Of a stretch of DNA of 64,000 nt, positions 47,607 to 55,888 are shown one piece after another. The notes under the pieces are model-generated. The model was not told the origin of the DNA. It saw only the letters and a list, made by a program, of their open reading frames with translations, and ran no database searches. The translations under genes and the position numbers were made by a program. Where the stretch lies: assembly GCA_017623605.1 (NCBI GenBank), contig JAGAOR010000015.1:1-64000 (forward strand), in the 5' to 3' direction. Position 1 is the first letter of the stretch. Every line of letters begins with the position of its first letter. The stretch comes from Clostridia bacterium. Lineage in GTDB: Bacteria > Bacillota > Clostridia > Christensenellales > Borkfalkiaceae.

Positions 47607-48791
47607 ATGGAAATCAGAACGAATTATACGAACGTAAAATTTAAAAACAACGGTAAATTAAAATTACTTATTATCGTGGGCACGCGCCCTGAGATTATTC
47701 GTCTTGCGGCAGTGATTGATAAATGTCGTAAATATTTCGATTGCATTTTAGCGCATACGGGACAAAATTACGATTATAATTTAAACGGCGTATTTTTTAA
47801 AGACTTGAAGCTTGCCGAACCTGAAGTATATATGGATGCGGTGGGCGACGATTTGGGCGCAACCGTGGGGAATATCATCAACTGTTCCTATAAACTTATG
47901 GCGGCGTGCCAACCGGACGCGCTCCTTATTTTAGGCGACACGAATAGCTGTCTTTCTGCCATTGGTGCAAAACGTTTGCATATTCCTATTTTCCATATGG
48001 AAGCGGGAAACCGTTGTAAGGACGAATGTTTGCCCGAAGAAACGAATCGTCGTATTGTTGATATTATTTCGGACGTTAATTTGGCGTATTCCGAGCACGC
48101 GAGAAGATACCTCGCCGATTGTGGACTGCCTAAAGAAAGAACGTACGTAACGGGCTCGCCTATGGCGGAGGTGTTGCATAACAATCTTGCTGATATAGAA
48201 AAAAGCGATATTTTGACGCGGTTAGGATTAGAATCGAAGAAGTATATGTTGCTTTCGGCGCACAGAGAGGAAAATATCGACACGGAAAAGAATTTCCTGT
48301 CCTTGTTTACGGCGATCAATAAGATCGCGGAAAAATACGACATGCCCATTTTATATTCTTGTCATCCCAGAAGCAGAAAGCGTTTGGAAGCGAGCGGATT
48401 TGCGTTGGATAAACGGGTGCTTCGTCACGAGCCTTTGGGTTTTCACGATTATAACAATTTACAGATGAATGCCTTTGCTGTGATTTCGGATAGCGGGACT
48501 TTGCCCGAAGAGAGCAGCTTTTTCACGAGTATTGGAAAGCCGTTCCCTGCGGTGTGTATACGTACGAGTACCGAACGCCCCGAAGCACTTGATAAGGCGT
48601 GTTTTATCCTTGCCGGAATTGACGAACATTCTCTATTGCAAGCGGTGGAGACGGCAGTTTCTTTGAATGACGACGGGCAGTACGGTATTCCCGTTCCCGA
48701 TTACGTGGAAGAAAACGTATCTACGAAAGTTGTGAAGATTATTCAATCTTATACGGGCGTCGTAAATAAGATGGTTTGGAGAAAATTCTAA
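47607..48791 (+). CDS. UDP-N-acetylglucosamine/FucNAc 2-epimerase (FnlC/WbjD/CapG-like)
   Basis: A WecB-family 2-epimerase that would finish UDP-L-FucNAc. The 394-aa protein has IIVGTRPEIIRLAAVI near residue 17, HTGQNYDYNLNGVFF, HMEAGNRCKDECLPEETNRRIVD and SDSGTLPEESSFF, matching CapG/FnlC rather than the plain WecB. Composition is like the core chromosome. AGGAG is 16 bases upstream of the ATG, rather far. Confidence 0.9.
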   Translation: MEIRTNYTNVKFKNNGKLKLLIIVGTRPEIIRLAAVIDKCRKYFDCILAHTGQNYDYNLNGVFFKDLKLAEPEVYMDAVGDDLGATVGNIINCSYKLMAACQPDALLILGDTNSCLSAIGAKRLHIPIFHMEAGNRCKDECLPEETNRRIVDIISDVNLAYSEHARRYLADCGLPKERTYVTGSPMAEVLHNNLADIEKSDILTRLGLESKKYMLLSAHREENIDTEKNFLSLFTAINKIAEKYDMPILYSCHPRSRKRLEASGFALDKRVLRHEPLGFHDYNNLQMNAFAVISDSGTLPEESSFFTSIGKPFPAVCIRTSTERPEALDKACFILAGIDEHSLLQAVETAVSLNDDGQYGIPVPDYVEENVSTKVVKIIQSYTGVVNKMVWRKF

Positions 48792-48895
48792 TTTGGCTAA
48801 TAAGGAAAAACCCGTTTTCTATATTTAACAAGAAACGGGGAATAATAAGCCTAAGTGGGTAATGCACTGAGTTCGTAATAAAAGAGAAAAGTTGA

Positions 48896-51610
48896 ATGAT
48901 GCAAGCAAGACAGGAAAGAATACGAGAAAGCCGTACAAATTTCAAACAATCGAATAAATTTATACAAAAAGCGGAAGCCTTTTTGGAAAGCCGTTGGTTT
49001 TTGCTTGCGCTCGCTTCCTATATTTTTATCACCCAAGCCTTCGGATTGGATCTCGTTGGCTTTATCGGGCTTGCGCTTGCGTTTATCTTCATCTGCATTT
49101 TCTGCGACGATACCAACGCCGCCGTACCTATTTTATGTATGGCGGTTTTCTGCGTTTCTACGCAAAATAGTCCTTGGAGCACGGCTTCGGGGTATGAAGT
49201 AACGGGGAAATGTACGTTTACCATCGGCGCGGCTTCCACCTATTATTCGTCTTTGCCGTTTATCGTAACGGCGGTCGTGGGCGGAGCGCTAGTTTTAGCG
49301 GCGGCAACGTTCCGTGTGCTCGTCTACGGCGATTTAAAACGCGCGTTTTCTAAAAACGGCTTGCTCGTAGGCGTTGGCATTTTGGGCGCGTCTTTCCTGC
49401 TTTCAGGCGTATTTTCCAGAAGTTGGCAATTTAGCGATTTGGCGTTTGCTGGAATACAAGCGGCAACGTTTTTCTTTATTTATCTCTTCTTCGCTTGTAC
49501 GCTCGATTATAAAAAATTTACTTTGAGTAAAATCGCGGATATAATGCTTACCGTTATGTTCTATATTATGGCGCTTCTGATTTATATCTACGCCACGCGT
49601 TTTTACGGCTTTTTGATTTTGAGTGGCGGTTGGAAAGGATATATGGTGTGCGGTTGGGGTATGAGCAACGATTTCGGCATATATCTTGCCGTAACGATGC
49701 CCGCGTGTTTTTATCGCATCACGCGCACGCCTAAGCATAAGTGGATATGGATCGCCGCGCTCGTTTTGGCAAGCGTTGGAATATTCTTCACCCTTTGTCG
49801 CGCAGCAATGGTACTTGCGAGCGTGGTGCTTACAATCGGCATATTCGTGGGTATTCGAAATAAGGAAATGCGACTGCGCGTTGTCTTAGCGATTTTTTGG
49901 GTAATGATCGGTGTGGGCGCGCTTATGATTTTGCTCGGCGCGACCAACTCGTTTGAGTTTTTCTTCGACTTCTTCATCAAAAAAGGCGAGGGGGACGTAA
50001 CGAGCGGGCGGCTTGAAATTTGGGCGGATTTTTGGAAATATTTCTTGCGCGATCCCATTTTCGGCGGCGGCTTTGCCGTAAATTTAAATCCCGAAACGAC
50101 GAACGGCAACGGCGTATTCCGTATCTATTCCGCGCTTGCGCATAATATTTTCTTCCAAACGCTTGGCAGTAGCGGCGTAGTAGGACTTGCGGCGGGCTGC
50201 TTCCACTTATTTACGGTCGGTAAAACGCTTACGAGAAAATTTGAATTTAATCGCATTTTCCTAGTGTTTGCCGTGATTAGCTTCTTGGGAAGCTCGCTTT
50301 TGGATACTGTGTTTTATAAAGCGCAATTCACATTCTTATATTTGGCAATTTTAGCAGGCGCGGAGGCGGACGTTTGGCGCAAAGACTGCGAACGCGCGCT
50401 CGCAAAAAGGAGAACCGTTATGGTAACGAAAGATTATAAGCCCCGCGTGGTATTCCCGTTCGTGGAGGCGGGTATGGGGCACATTATGCCCGAACGCTCG
50501 ATTGCAGACGCGTTCGAGAATAAGTACGGCGCGTATTGCGAGGTGGTGCGTTCGCAGTTTTATAGTGAAACGAACGAACAGCCGCTCATTCGCTTGGAAC
50601 GAAATATGTGTAACGAGGTGAAGAAATACAACAAAAACCACCTTTACGGATATTTTAATATGTTTATGATGGACGTATTCGGACCGAAGCTTTTATCCAA
50701 GGTGATTATGGACGTTTACGTTCCAGGCGCTGGGGAAGCGGCACGCAGACATATGACGGAGCTTAAGCCTGATCTTGTTTTGAGTACGCATTGGTCTACT
50801 GTGTATTATGCAGAGCAGATTGCAGATAAGCCGATCAACGTCAGCTACGTACCCGACGTGCAAATTATACCGCTTTGCCGTTATCCCAACGATATGACGC
50901 TAGTTTCCACTTCGCGAGGCTATAACGACGCGATCAGAAAACATAAAAAGCGGTTCAATAAAAACAATTTGCGCGTCGTGCCCTTCGCTATTCGAAAAGA
51001 GGCGTTTTCCGTGCCTACGGATAAAAAAGAGGCGCGCCGTTTGCTTGGATTGCCCGAAGATAAGCTCACGATCGTAATGTTCGAGGGCGGCTACGGTTTG
51101 GGCAGAATGAAGCAAATTGTCGAGCTGTTGTCGAAAACGGATTTGCCCATTACGGCAGTTGCGATTTGTGGAAAGAATGAAAAGCTGTACGAGTATTTAA
51201 GTCAGATCAAACCGCAAAGCGAAAACGTAACGCTCGTTGTGGAGGGGTTCTGCGAAAAAACGCTTGAATATTTAGCCGCGGCGGACGTATGGCTTGGTAA
51301 GAGTGGGGCGTCGTCGATTGCGGAAGCGACGTTCTTCGGTTGCGCGGCGATCGTTACGAAATACGCAACGACGATGGAGCGGGATAACGCGGAATATTAT
51401 CTGAAAGACGTGAAAAATTGCTTGAAGATTTTCAAGGCGGAACAAGTGGTTGAAAAGCTCAAAGAATGGTTGAAAAACCCGGAAGAGTTGCGCGTGCTTC
51501 AAGAGAACGCCAAAAAGGTGCACGAGCTTTACGGAAGCGATAAAACGGCGGACGTTTTATGGGAGCTTTTGTGTGAAAAATTCCCGCATTTAAAGGAAAT
51601 CCAAATCTAA
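48896..51610 (+). CDS. Fusion of an O-antigen-ligase-like domain with an MGDG-synthase-like glycosyltransferase
   Basis: A 904-aa two-part protein. Residues 40-490 hold about 10-12 membrane helices and the external-loop SGRLEIWADFWKYFLRDPIFGGGF region of Wzy_C/O-antigen-ligase proteins. Residues 515-900 form a soluble GT28/MGDG-synthase-like domain: VFPFVEAGMGHIMPERSIADAF, LSTHWSTVYYAE, MFEGGYGLGRM and LGKSGASSIAEATFFG. At codon 509 there is an in-frame ATG (50420) with AAAGGAG at 50406-50412, so the transferase may also be made alone. It could polymerise or attach the glycan and act on a lipid acceptor; both roles are inferred from domains only. Confidence 0.8.
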   Translation: MMQARQERIRESRTNFKQSNKFIQKAEAFLESRWFLLALASYIFITQAFGLDLVGFIGLALAFIFICIFCDDTNAAVPILCMAVFCVSTQNSPWSTASGYEVTGKCTFTIGAASTYYSSLPFIVTAVVGGALVLAAATFRVLVYGDLKRAFSKNGLLVGVGILGASFLLSGVFSRSWQFSDLAFAGIQAATFFFIYLFFACTLDYKKFTLSKIADIMLTVMFYIMALLIYIYATRFYGFLILSGGWKGYMVCGWGMSNDFGIYLAVTMPACFYRITRTPKHKWIWIAALVLASVGIFFTLCRAAMVLASVVLTIGIFVGIRNKEMRLRVVLAIFWVMIGVGALMILLGATNSFEFFFDFFIKKGEGDVTSGRLEIWADFWKYFLRDPIFGGGFAVNLNPETTNGNGVFRIYSALAHNIFFQTLGSSGVVGLAAGCFHLFTVGKTLTRKFEFNRIFLVFAVISFLGSSLLDTVFYKAQFTFLYLAILAGAEADVWRKDCERALAKRRTVMVTKDYKPRVVFPFVEAGMGHIMPERSIADAFENKYGAYCEVVRSQFYSETNEQPLIRLERNMCNEVKKYNKNHLYGYFNMFMMDVFGPKLLSKVIMDVYVPGAGEAARRHMTELKPDLVLSTHWSTVYYAEQIADKPINVSYVPDVQIIPLCRYPNDMTLVSTSRGYNDAIRKHKKRFNKNNLRVVPFAIRKEAFSVPTDKKEARRLLGLPEDKLTIVMFEGGYGLGRMKQIVELLSKTDLPITAVAICGKNEKLYEYLSQIKPQSENVTLVVEGFCEKTLEYLAAADVWLGKSGASSIAEATFFGCAAIVTKYATTMERDNAEYYLKDVKNCLKIFKAEQVVEKLKEWLKNPEELRVLQENAKKVHELYGSDKTADVLWELLCEKFPHLKEIQI
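50406..50422 (+). promoter_or_regulatory. Internal ribosome site and in-frame ATG within the fusion gene
   Basis: AAAGGAG (50406-50412) is 7 bases before ATG 50420, which is codon 509 of the 48896-51610 frame and starts the transferase domain (MVTKDYKPRVV). It may be a relic of two once-separate genes or a working second start. Confidence 0.55.
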
Positions 51611-51670
51611 GTATAGTTGGAAAAGAGTGGGGCAGGTACGCGTTGAAACGCAATCTGCGAGGTGAAAAGA

Positions 51671-52429
51671 ATGGAAATGGTCTTATTGACGGCGATCGGC
51701 GTCGGCGGGGCTACGGTGATCGGCGCGGCAGTCGGCTTCGCGTTTAAAAATCTGTCGCATAAATTCAGTGATATAGTCCTTGCGTTTGCGGCGGGCGTTA
51801 TGCTCGCGGCGGCGGTTTTGGGGCTTATTTTACCCGCCGTAGAATACGGAGGAACATACGGACTTCCCGTTACGGTTGCGGGCGTGTTTACGGGCGCGAT
51901 CTGTTTGAATTTGACGGACAAGCTCGTGCCGCACCTGCATAAACTTTCGGGTGGCGCAGGGGAGGAAGCGCATCACGGTAACGAGCGGATCAATAAGGTA
52001 CTTCTATTCGTGCTTGCAATCGCCATTCATAACCTGCCCGAGGGAATCGCGGCGGGCGTAGGCTTCGGATCGGGCAACACTACCGAAGCGTTGCTAATTG
52101 CGGGCGGTATTGCGCTTCAAAATATTCCCGAGGGTATGGTGATTATCGCACCTATGCTTTCGGCGGGGATCAAACCGAAAAAGACTTTTTTCTACGCCGC
52201 GCTCACGGGGCTCGTGGAAGTGGTGGGGACGTTGATTGGGTATTTCGCGGTGAGCCTCGCTTCGGCGATTTTGCCGTTTGCGCTTGCGTTTGCGGGGGGC
52301 ACGATGTTATATGTGATTAGTGATGAAATGATTCCCGAAACACATTCTCACGGAAGCGAGCGCGGCGCGACGTATGCACTACTTTTCGGGTTTTGTCTAA
52401 TGCTCGTGTTCGATATTTTACTCGGTTAA
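51671..52429 (+). CDS. ZIP-family divalent-metal transporter
   Basis: A 252-aa membrane protein with eight predicted helices of the ZIP/GufA-ZupT group, importing zinc or related metals. The paired metal-binding motifs in helices 4 and 5 are HNLPEGIAAG and QNIPEGMVII; a His-containing loop (EEAHHGNERINK) lies between helices 3 and 4. ATG 51671 has GAGGTG 6 bases upstream; a GTG at 51662 is the other option. A terminator hairpin follows, so it ends the block. Confidence 0.92.
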   Translation: MEMVLLTAIGVGGATVIGAAVGFAFKNLSHKFSDIVLAFAAGVMLAAAVLGLILPAVEYGGTYGLPVTVAGVFTGAICLNLTDKLVPHLHKLSGGAGEEAHHGNERINKVLLFVLAIAIHNLPEGIAAGVGFGSGNTTEALLIAGGIALQNIPEGMVIIAPMLSAGIKPKKTFFYAALTGLVEVVGTLIGYFAVSLASAILPFALAFAGGTMLYVISDEMIPETHSHGSERGATYALLFGFCLMLVFDILLG

Positions 52430-52432
52430 ATG

Positions 52433-52458
52433 AAAGACGCCTGACAGGGCGTTTTTTA
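52433..52458 (+). terminator. Terminator of the ZIP gene
   Basis: ACGCC (52437-52441) and GGCGT (52448-52452) with a 6-base loop, then TTTTTT. The following 260 bases up to the kinase gene hold a second hairpin, repeated elements and a promoter. Confidence 0.75.
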
Positions 52459-52524
52459 TTTGGATTTTGAGAAACAAATAAAAATCATTATAGGAATACA
52501 CTATTTCGGGCGAATCAAAGAAGC

Positions 52525-52556
52525 AAAACTTGGAATTAAACTCCAAGTTCTTTTTC
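52525..52556 (+). terminator. Second terminator-like hairpin before the kinase module
   Basis: AACTTGGA (52527-52534) pairs with TCCAAGTT (52542-52549), loop of 7, followed by CTTTTT. No gene lies between it and the ZIP terminator, so it may be a remnant of a lost gene or the left edge of an inserted module. Confidence 0.6.
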
Positions 52557-52593
52557 TATGCATAAATATCTTTTAAGTCAGGCAACAACAAGA

Positions 52594-52684
52594 TGTGTCA
52601 AAATAAATCTACAATTCTATTGATACAAGTATCATAATTGCTTGACATTACTTTCAATATGTGTTATAGTGATTGTGTCAAAAT
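52594..52684. promoter_or_regulatory. Promoter and putative operators of the HipA-like kinase module
   Basis: TTGACA (52642-52647), 17-base spacer, TATAGT (52665-52670). TGATAC-AA-GTATCA (52621-52634) is an inverted repeat just before the -35. TGTGTCAAAAT occurs at 52594-52604 and again at 52674-52684, either side of the promoter. These could bind the HTH protein encoded by the second gene, as in self-repressed toxin-antitoxin operons; that is inference. Confidence 0.6.
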
Positions 52685-52720
52685 GGAAACATTACCCTAT
52701 TGATTTATAGAGGAGATTAT

Positions 52721-53578
52721 ATGATAGACTTTTCAAAATACGAAAGAACAAACACCTATTATGGTGGAACAGAACGTAAATTTGGCGTAAATGTTGACGG
52801 CTTTGAATATATGATTAAATTTCAAAAGCAAACAAATTTCGGGGTAAAACGTCTTAATCACATCTCTGAGTACGTCGGCTCTCATATTTTTGAGTTGCTT
52901 GGCTTTGAAACGCAAGACACCTATCTCGGATTATACAATGGCGAGCAAGTTGTGGCGTGCAAAAATTTTATTAACGGCGAAACGCAATTCGTGCCCTTTA
53001 ACGATGTTGGCGAAAGTTCGCTTGAACAAGACAAGGAAACCTATCAATATTCTTATCAAGATATAATGCAAATGCTTCGAGATAATGTAAAACTCACAAA
53101 CGTTAAAGAAACGATAAGTATGTTTTGGGATATTTACGTTGTGGACGCATTCATTGGCAACTTTGATAGACACGGTGGGAATTGGGGATTCTTAAAAAAG
53201 AACAACAAATATACACTTGCCCCCGTATTTGATAATGGCTCATCTCTTTATTCACAACTTGTAGACGACGATATGATAAAACAAATTATGAGCTCGGAAG
53301 AAATGACAAACGAAAGGATTTATAAATTCCCCACGTCGCAAGTTCAATTAAACGGCAAAAAGAGTTCTTATTTTGAAGTAATCAATTCATTAGAGTTTAA
53401 GGAATGTAATGAAGCGGTTATAAAAATATGCGAAAGATATTCGCAAGAAAAAATCGACGAATTGATTGACGAAACCCCGTTTTTAACCGATACTCATAAA
53501 GGATTTTACAAATATATATTAAGACAAAGATTTAAAAAGATATTGCTCCCCGCTTACAAGAAATTAACGGAGAAATAA
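52721..53578 (+). CDS. HipA/CtkA-like protein kinase
   Basis: A 285-aa kinase of the HipA C-terminal group, near the compact CtkA form. The catalytic loop is GNFDRHGGNWGF with D149 and N154; the metal-binding Asp is D171 in LAPVFDNGSS. The HipA N-terminal subdomain and a HipB partner are absent. HipA kinases phosphorylate cellular Ser/Thr targets and can act as toxins; the target here is unknown. AGGAG precedes ATG 52721. The next gene begins 1 base after the stop, so the two are coupled. The whole module is AT-rich compared with its flanks. Confidence 0.82.
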   Translation: MIDFSKYERTNTYYGGTERKFGVNVDGFEYMIKFQKQTNFGVKRLNHISEYVGSHIFELLGFETQDTYLGLYNGEQVVACKNFINGETQFVPFNDVGESSLEQDKETYQYSYQDIMQMLRDNVKLTNVKETISMFWDIYVVDAFIGNFDRHGGNWGFLKKNNKYTLAPVFDNGSSLYSQLVDDDMIKQIMSSEEMTNERIYKFPTSQVQLNGKKSSYFEVINSLEFKECNEAVIKICERYSQEKIDELIDETPFLTDTHKGFYKYILRQRFKKILLPAYKKLTEK

Positions 53579-53579
53579 A

Positions 53580-54359
53580 ATGAGAAAGTTAACGACAACG
53601 GGCTTTATCTGTCTTGAAGACGATTATAAGTTCATTTACAAAATTGCTAAAATTGAATATGAAGAATGGGAAGACGGTGCATTTAACTATATCTTTAGAC
53701 CGTTTTACAACGTTATTGATATGTTGCCTGACCGCTTATTTCAGGGCATTCCCGGACTTGATTTGAGTTTGAAAAAAGCCGTATATGAACGTAAGAACAT
53801 AATTCCCACTTTTATTGCGGAAAGAACGCCAAGTGAACATCGTGAAGATTTGTGGGCGTTGATGGAAGAAAGCGGTATGCAAGCATTGAACCGTTTAGAA
53901 TGGCTTATAAAAACCAATAAACGCTATTCGGGCGACAGATTTTTCGTTATACCTTTTGAAGGTAAAGATGCTGCTGTATATAAAGAGCGTTCTATGTACG
54001 ATTTGGTAAAAAGGTCGGATAGTCTCCATAAAAAATTGCTTGAAATTATTTGCTTTGGCGATTATCTTTATGCTGAGGACATCGTAATAGACGACAAGTC
54101 TCGCCTTTACTATTACAGACTTTTGATGCCGATGTATATCCGTGATTTTGAGCGCAAAAAAAGGCTTAGAATGCGCGGAATAGAAAAAGCGAAAGAACAA
54201 AACGTTTATAAAGGTCGTGGACAAATCAAAATTGATCCCTTACTCTTTGATAGAGTTGCCACTGATTATTTGCACGGAAAAATATCCGCCAACCAAGCGT
54301 CTTTGATATTAAAAATAAGCAGAGCAACATTTTTTAGAAGATTAAGGGAAAGAAGATGA
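53580..54359 (+). CDS. Unknown protein with a serine-recombinase-like C-terminal HTH
   Basis: A 259-aa protein. From about residue 185, RDFERKKRLRMRGIEKAKEQ looks like the long helix of serine resolvases, and SANQASLILKISRATFFRRLRE is a recombinase-type HTH. The resolvase catalytic N terminus (Arg-Val-Ser region) is missing; residues 1-170 instead form an unrecognised domain with GIPGLDL, FIAERTPSEHREDLW and LNRLEWLIKTNKRYSGDRFF. It is coupled to the HipA-like kinase, GGAG 7 bases upstream. I infer a DNA-binding regulator or antitoxin for the kinase. Confidence 0.6.
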   Translation: MRKLTTTGFICLEDDYKFIYKIAKIEYEEWEDGAFNYIFRPFYNVIDMLPDRLFQGIPGLDLSLKKAVYERKNIIPTFIAERTPSEHREDLWALMEESGMQALNRLEWLIKTNKRYSGDRFFVIPFEGKDAAVYKERSMYDLVKRSDSLHKKLLEIICFGDYLYAEDIVIDDKSRLYYYRLLMPMYIRDFERKKRLRMRGIEKAKEQNVYKGRGQIKIDPLLFDRVATDYLHGKISANQASLILKISRATFFRRLRERR

Positions 54360-54382
54360 TCAAATATATGCCCGATTTTTCG

Positions 54383-54423
54383 ATATGCGCCCCAAATGTT
54401 AGACAAACTTTTGGGGCGCATAT
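54383..54423. repeat. GCGCCCCAAA hairpin, copy 2
   Basis: ATATGCGCCCCAAA (54383-54396) pairs with TTTGGGGCGCATAT (54410-54423), a 14-bp stem, with GTT-AGACA-AAC inside the loop. It closely matches the hairpin at 9419-9453, 45 kb away. It ends the kinase module and precedes the pyrH promoter. Confidence 0.65.
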
Positions 54424-54514
54424 CAACCGGGCGTTTTTATATCAAACGATTTGGAAAAATTTTAATTTTTCACCCAAATTTCTCTGCTTTTTTATAGCTT
54501 TCTTTTTATAAATG

Positions 54515-54548
54515 TGGTATAATAGAAAAAACGGCGCTCGCTCGCGCC
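54515..54548 (+). promoter_or_regulatory. Extended -10 promoter and leader hairpin of pyrH
   Basis: TGGTATAAT at 54515-54523 is an extended -10 with no good -35. The leader carries GGCGC-TCGCTC-GCGCC at 54533-54548 just before AAAGGAGTG. Confidence 0.6.
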
Positions 54549-54563
54549 ACAAAGGAGTGAAAA

Positions 54564-55271
54564 ATGCAACCCGTATACAAAAGAGTGTTATTGAAGCTTT
54601 CAGGCGAAGCCCTTGCAGGTGATCAAAGATTCGGGCTCAATCACGAAGTGATTGCTCCCGTCGTAGAACAAATCGTCGAATTGCATAATATGGGGGTGCA
54701 AGTCGGGCTTGTGATCGGCGGCGGCAATTTCTGGCGCGGTAGACAAGGCACGAATATGGACAGAACGACGGCAGATCATATGGGTATGCTTGCGACGGTG
54801 ATGAATTCGCTTGCTATGATGGACGCGATCGAACAGCGTGGCGTGCCCGTGCGCGTGCAGACGGCGTTGGATATGGTGTCGCTTGCCGAGCCGTTCATTT
54901 TAAGAAAAGCGCTTCGGCATTTTGAAATGGGCAGGATCGTGATTTTTGCTTGTGGCACGGGCAATCCCTATTGCTCGACAGACACGGCGGCGGCGCTTCG
55001 CGCTTGTGAAATTTCCGCGGATATTTTGCTTATGGCAAAGAACGTGGACGGGATCTACGATTCCGATCCTAAAACCAATCCGTTTGCGAAAAAATACGAA
55101 TCGCTTCGCTACGCCGACATAATCAACCAAGGCTTAAAGGTGATAGATTTTACGGCAGCGACGATGTGTATGGAAAACGACGTTCCCACGCTGGCGTTTG
55201 GGCTCAACGAACCCAATTCGATCGTAAGAGCAGTATGTGGAGAAAAGCTTGGCACGATCATCAAAGTATAA
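54564..55271 (+). CDS. pyrH: UMP kinase
   Basis: PyrH phosphorylates UMP to UDP. The 235-aa protein of the amino-acid-kinase fold has VLLKLSGEALAGD at the N terminus, VIGGGNFWRGRQ and a C-terminal DFTAATMC. It starts the block pyrH-frr-uppS-cdsA-dxr-(lipoprotein)-rseP. The rpsB-tsf genes that often precede pyrH are not here; the kinase module is in that place. Confidence 0.96.
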   Translation: MQPVYKRVLLKLSGEALAGDQRFGLNHEVIAPVVEQIVELHNMGVQVGLVIGGGNFWRGRQGTNMDRTTADHMGMLATVMNSLAMMDAIEQRGVPVRVQTALDMVSLAEPFILRKALRHFEMGRIVIFACGTGNPYCSTDTAAALRACEISADILLMAKNVDGIYDSDPKTNPFAKKYESLRYADIINQGLKVIDFTAATMCMENDVPTLAFGLNEPNSIVRAVCGEKLGTIIKV

Positions 55272-55312
55272 AATCAAAGGAATTATAAAAACAACGTAAA
55301 GGAGCAATCATT

Positions 55313-55885
55313 ATGGTAGAAAACGAAAAAATCGAAGAGATGATGTTAGAGCTTGAAGAAAAAGCGGAAAACACGACGAGAGCGTTAGAGGGCGACTACG
55401 GCGCGCTTCGAACGGGCAGAGCAAATCCGCATATTCTCGATAAAATTGAAGTGGAAGCATACGGCGGTATGAGTAAGCTGATCGAGCTTGGTAACGTATC
55501 TACGCTGGACGCGCGTTGCTTGCAGATCAATCTTTGGGATAAATCGTTGTTAAAAGCGGTGGAAAAGGCGATTTTGCAATCGAATATCGGGCTTACGCCC
55601 ACGAACGACGGGCAGGTGATTCGTCTTGTGTTCCCCGTGATGACGGAGGAGAGAAGAAAGGAGCTTGCCAAGCAAGCGAAAAAAATGGGCGAGGACGCGA
55701 AAGTGGCGATCCGTAATCACCGTCGCGAAGCTATGGACGTGATCAAGAAAATGAAAACGTCGAAAGAGCTTTCCGAGGACGAAGCGGCTTCGTGCGAGGC
55801 GGACGTGGAGAAAGCGGTGTCGGGATATATGTCCACGCTTGAAACGATCATTGCAGCGAAAGAAAAGGAGCTGACTTCTATTTAA
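55313..55885 (+). CDS. frr: Ribosome recycling factor
   Basis: Frr splits post-termination ribosomes with EF-G. The 190-aa length is close to normal. Signatures are LRTGRANPHILDKI, the PLTEERRKEL-type stretch (FPVMTEERRKELAKQAKKMGEDAK broken by no gap) and RNHRREAMDVIKKM. AAGGAGC precedes the ATG. It is 42 bases after pyrH and 4 before uppS. Confidence 0.96.
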   Translation: MVENEKIEEMMLELEEKAENTTRALEGDYGALRTGRANPHILDKIEVEAYGGMSKLIELGNVSTLDARCLQINLWDKSLLKAVEKAILQSNIGLTPTNDGQVIRLVFPVMTEERRKELAKQAKKMGEDAKVAIRNHRREAMDVIKKMKTSKELSEDEAASCEADVEKAVSGYMSTLETIIAAKEKELTSI

Positions 55886-55888
55886 GCT

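Noticed and set aside
48806..48840. Plus-strand terminator after the 2-epimerase gene
   Set aside because: CCCGTTTT/AAACGGG can pair, but the T-run lies on the wrong side for the plus strand, and there is no minus-strand gene to end. It was left unlisted as too weak.
53580..54359. Functional serine recombinase and hence an integrated mobile element
   Set aside because: Only the C-terminal helix and HTH resemble recombinases; the catalytic domain with its Ser and Arg residues is absent, and no attachment-site duplication was seen.
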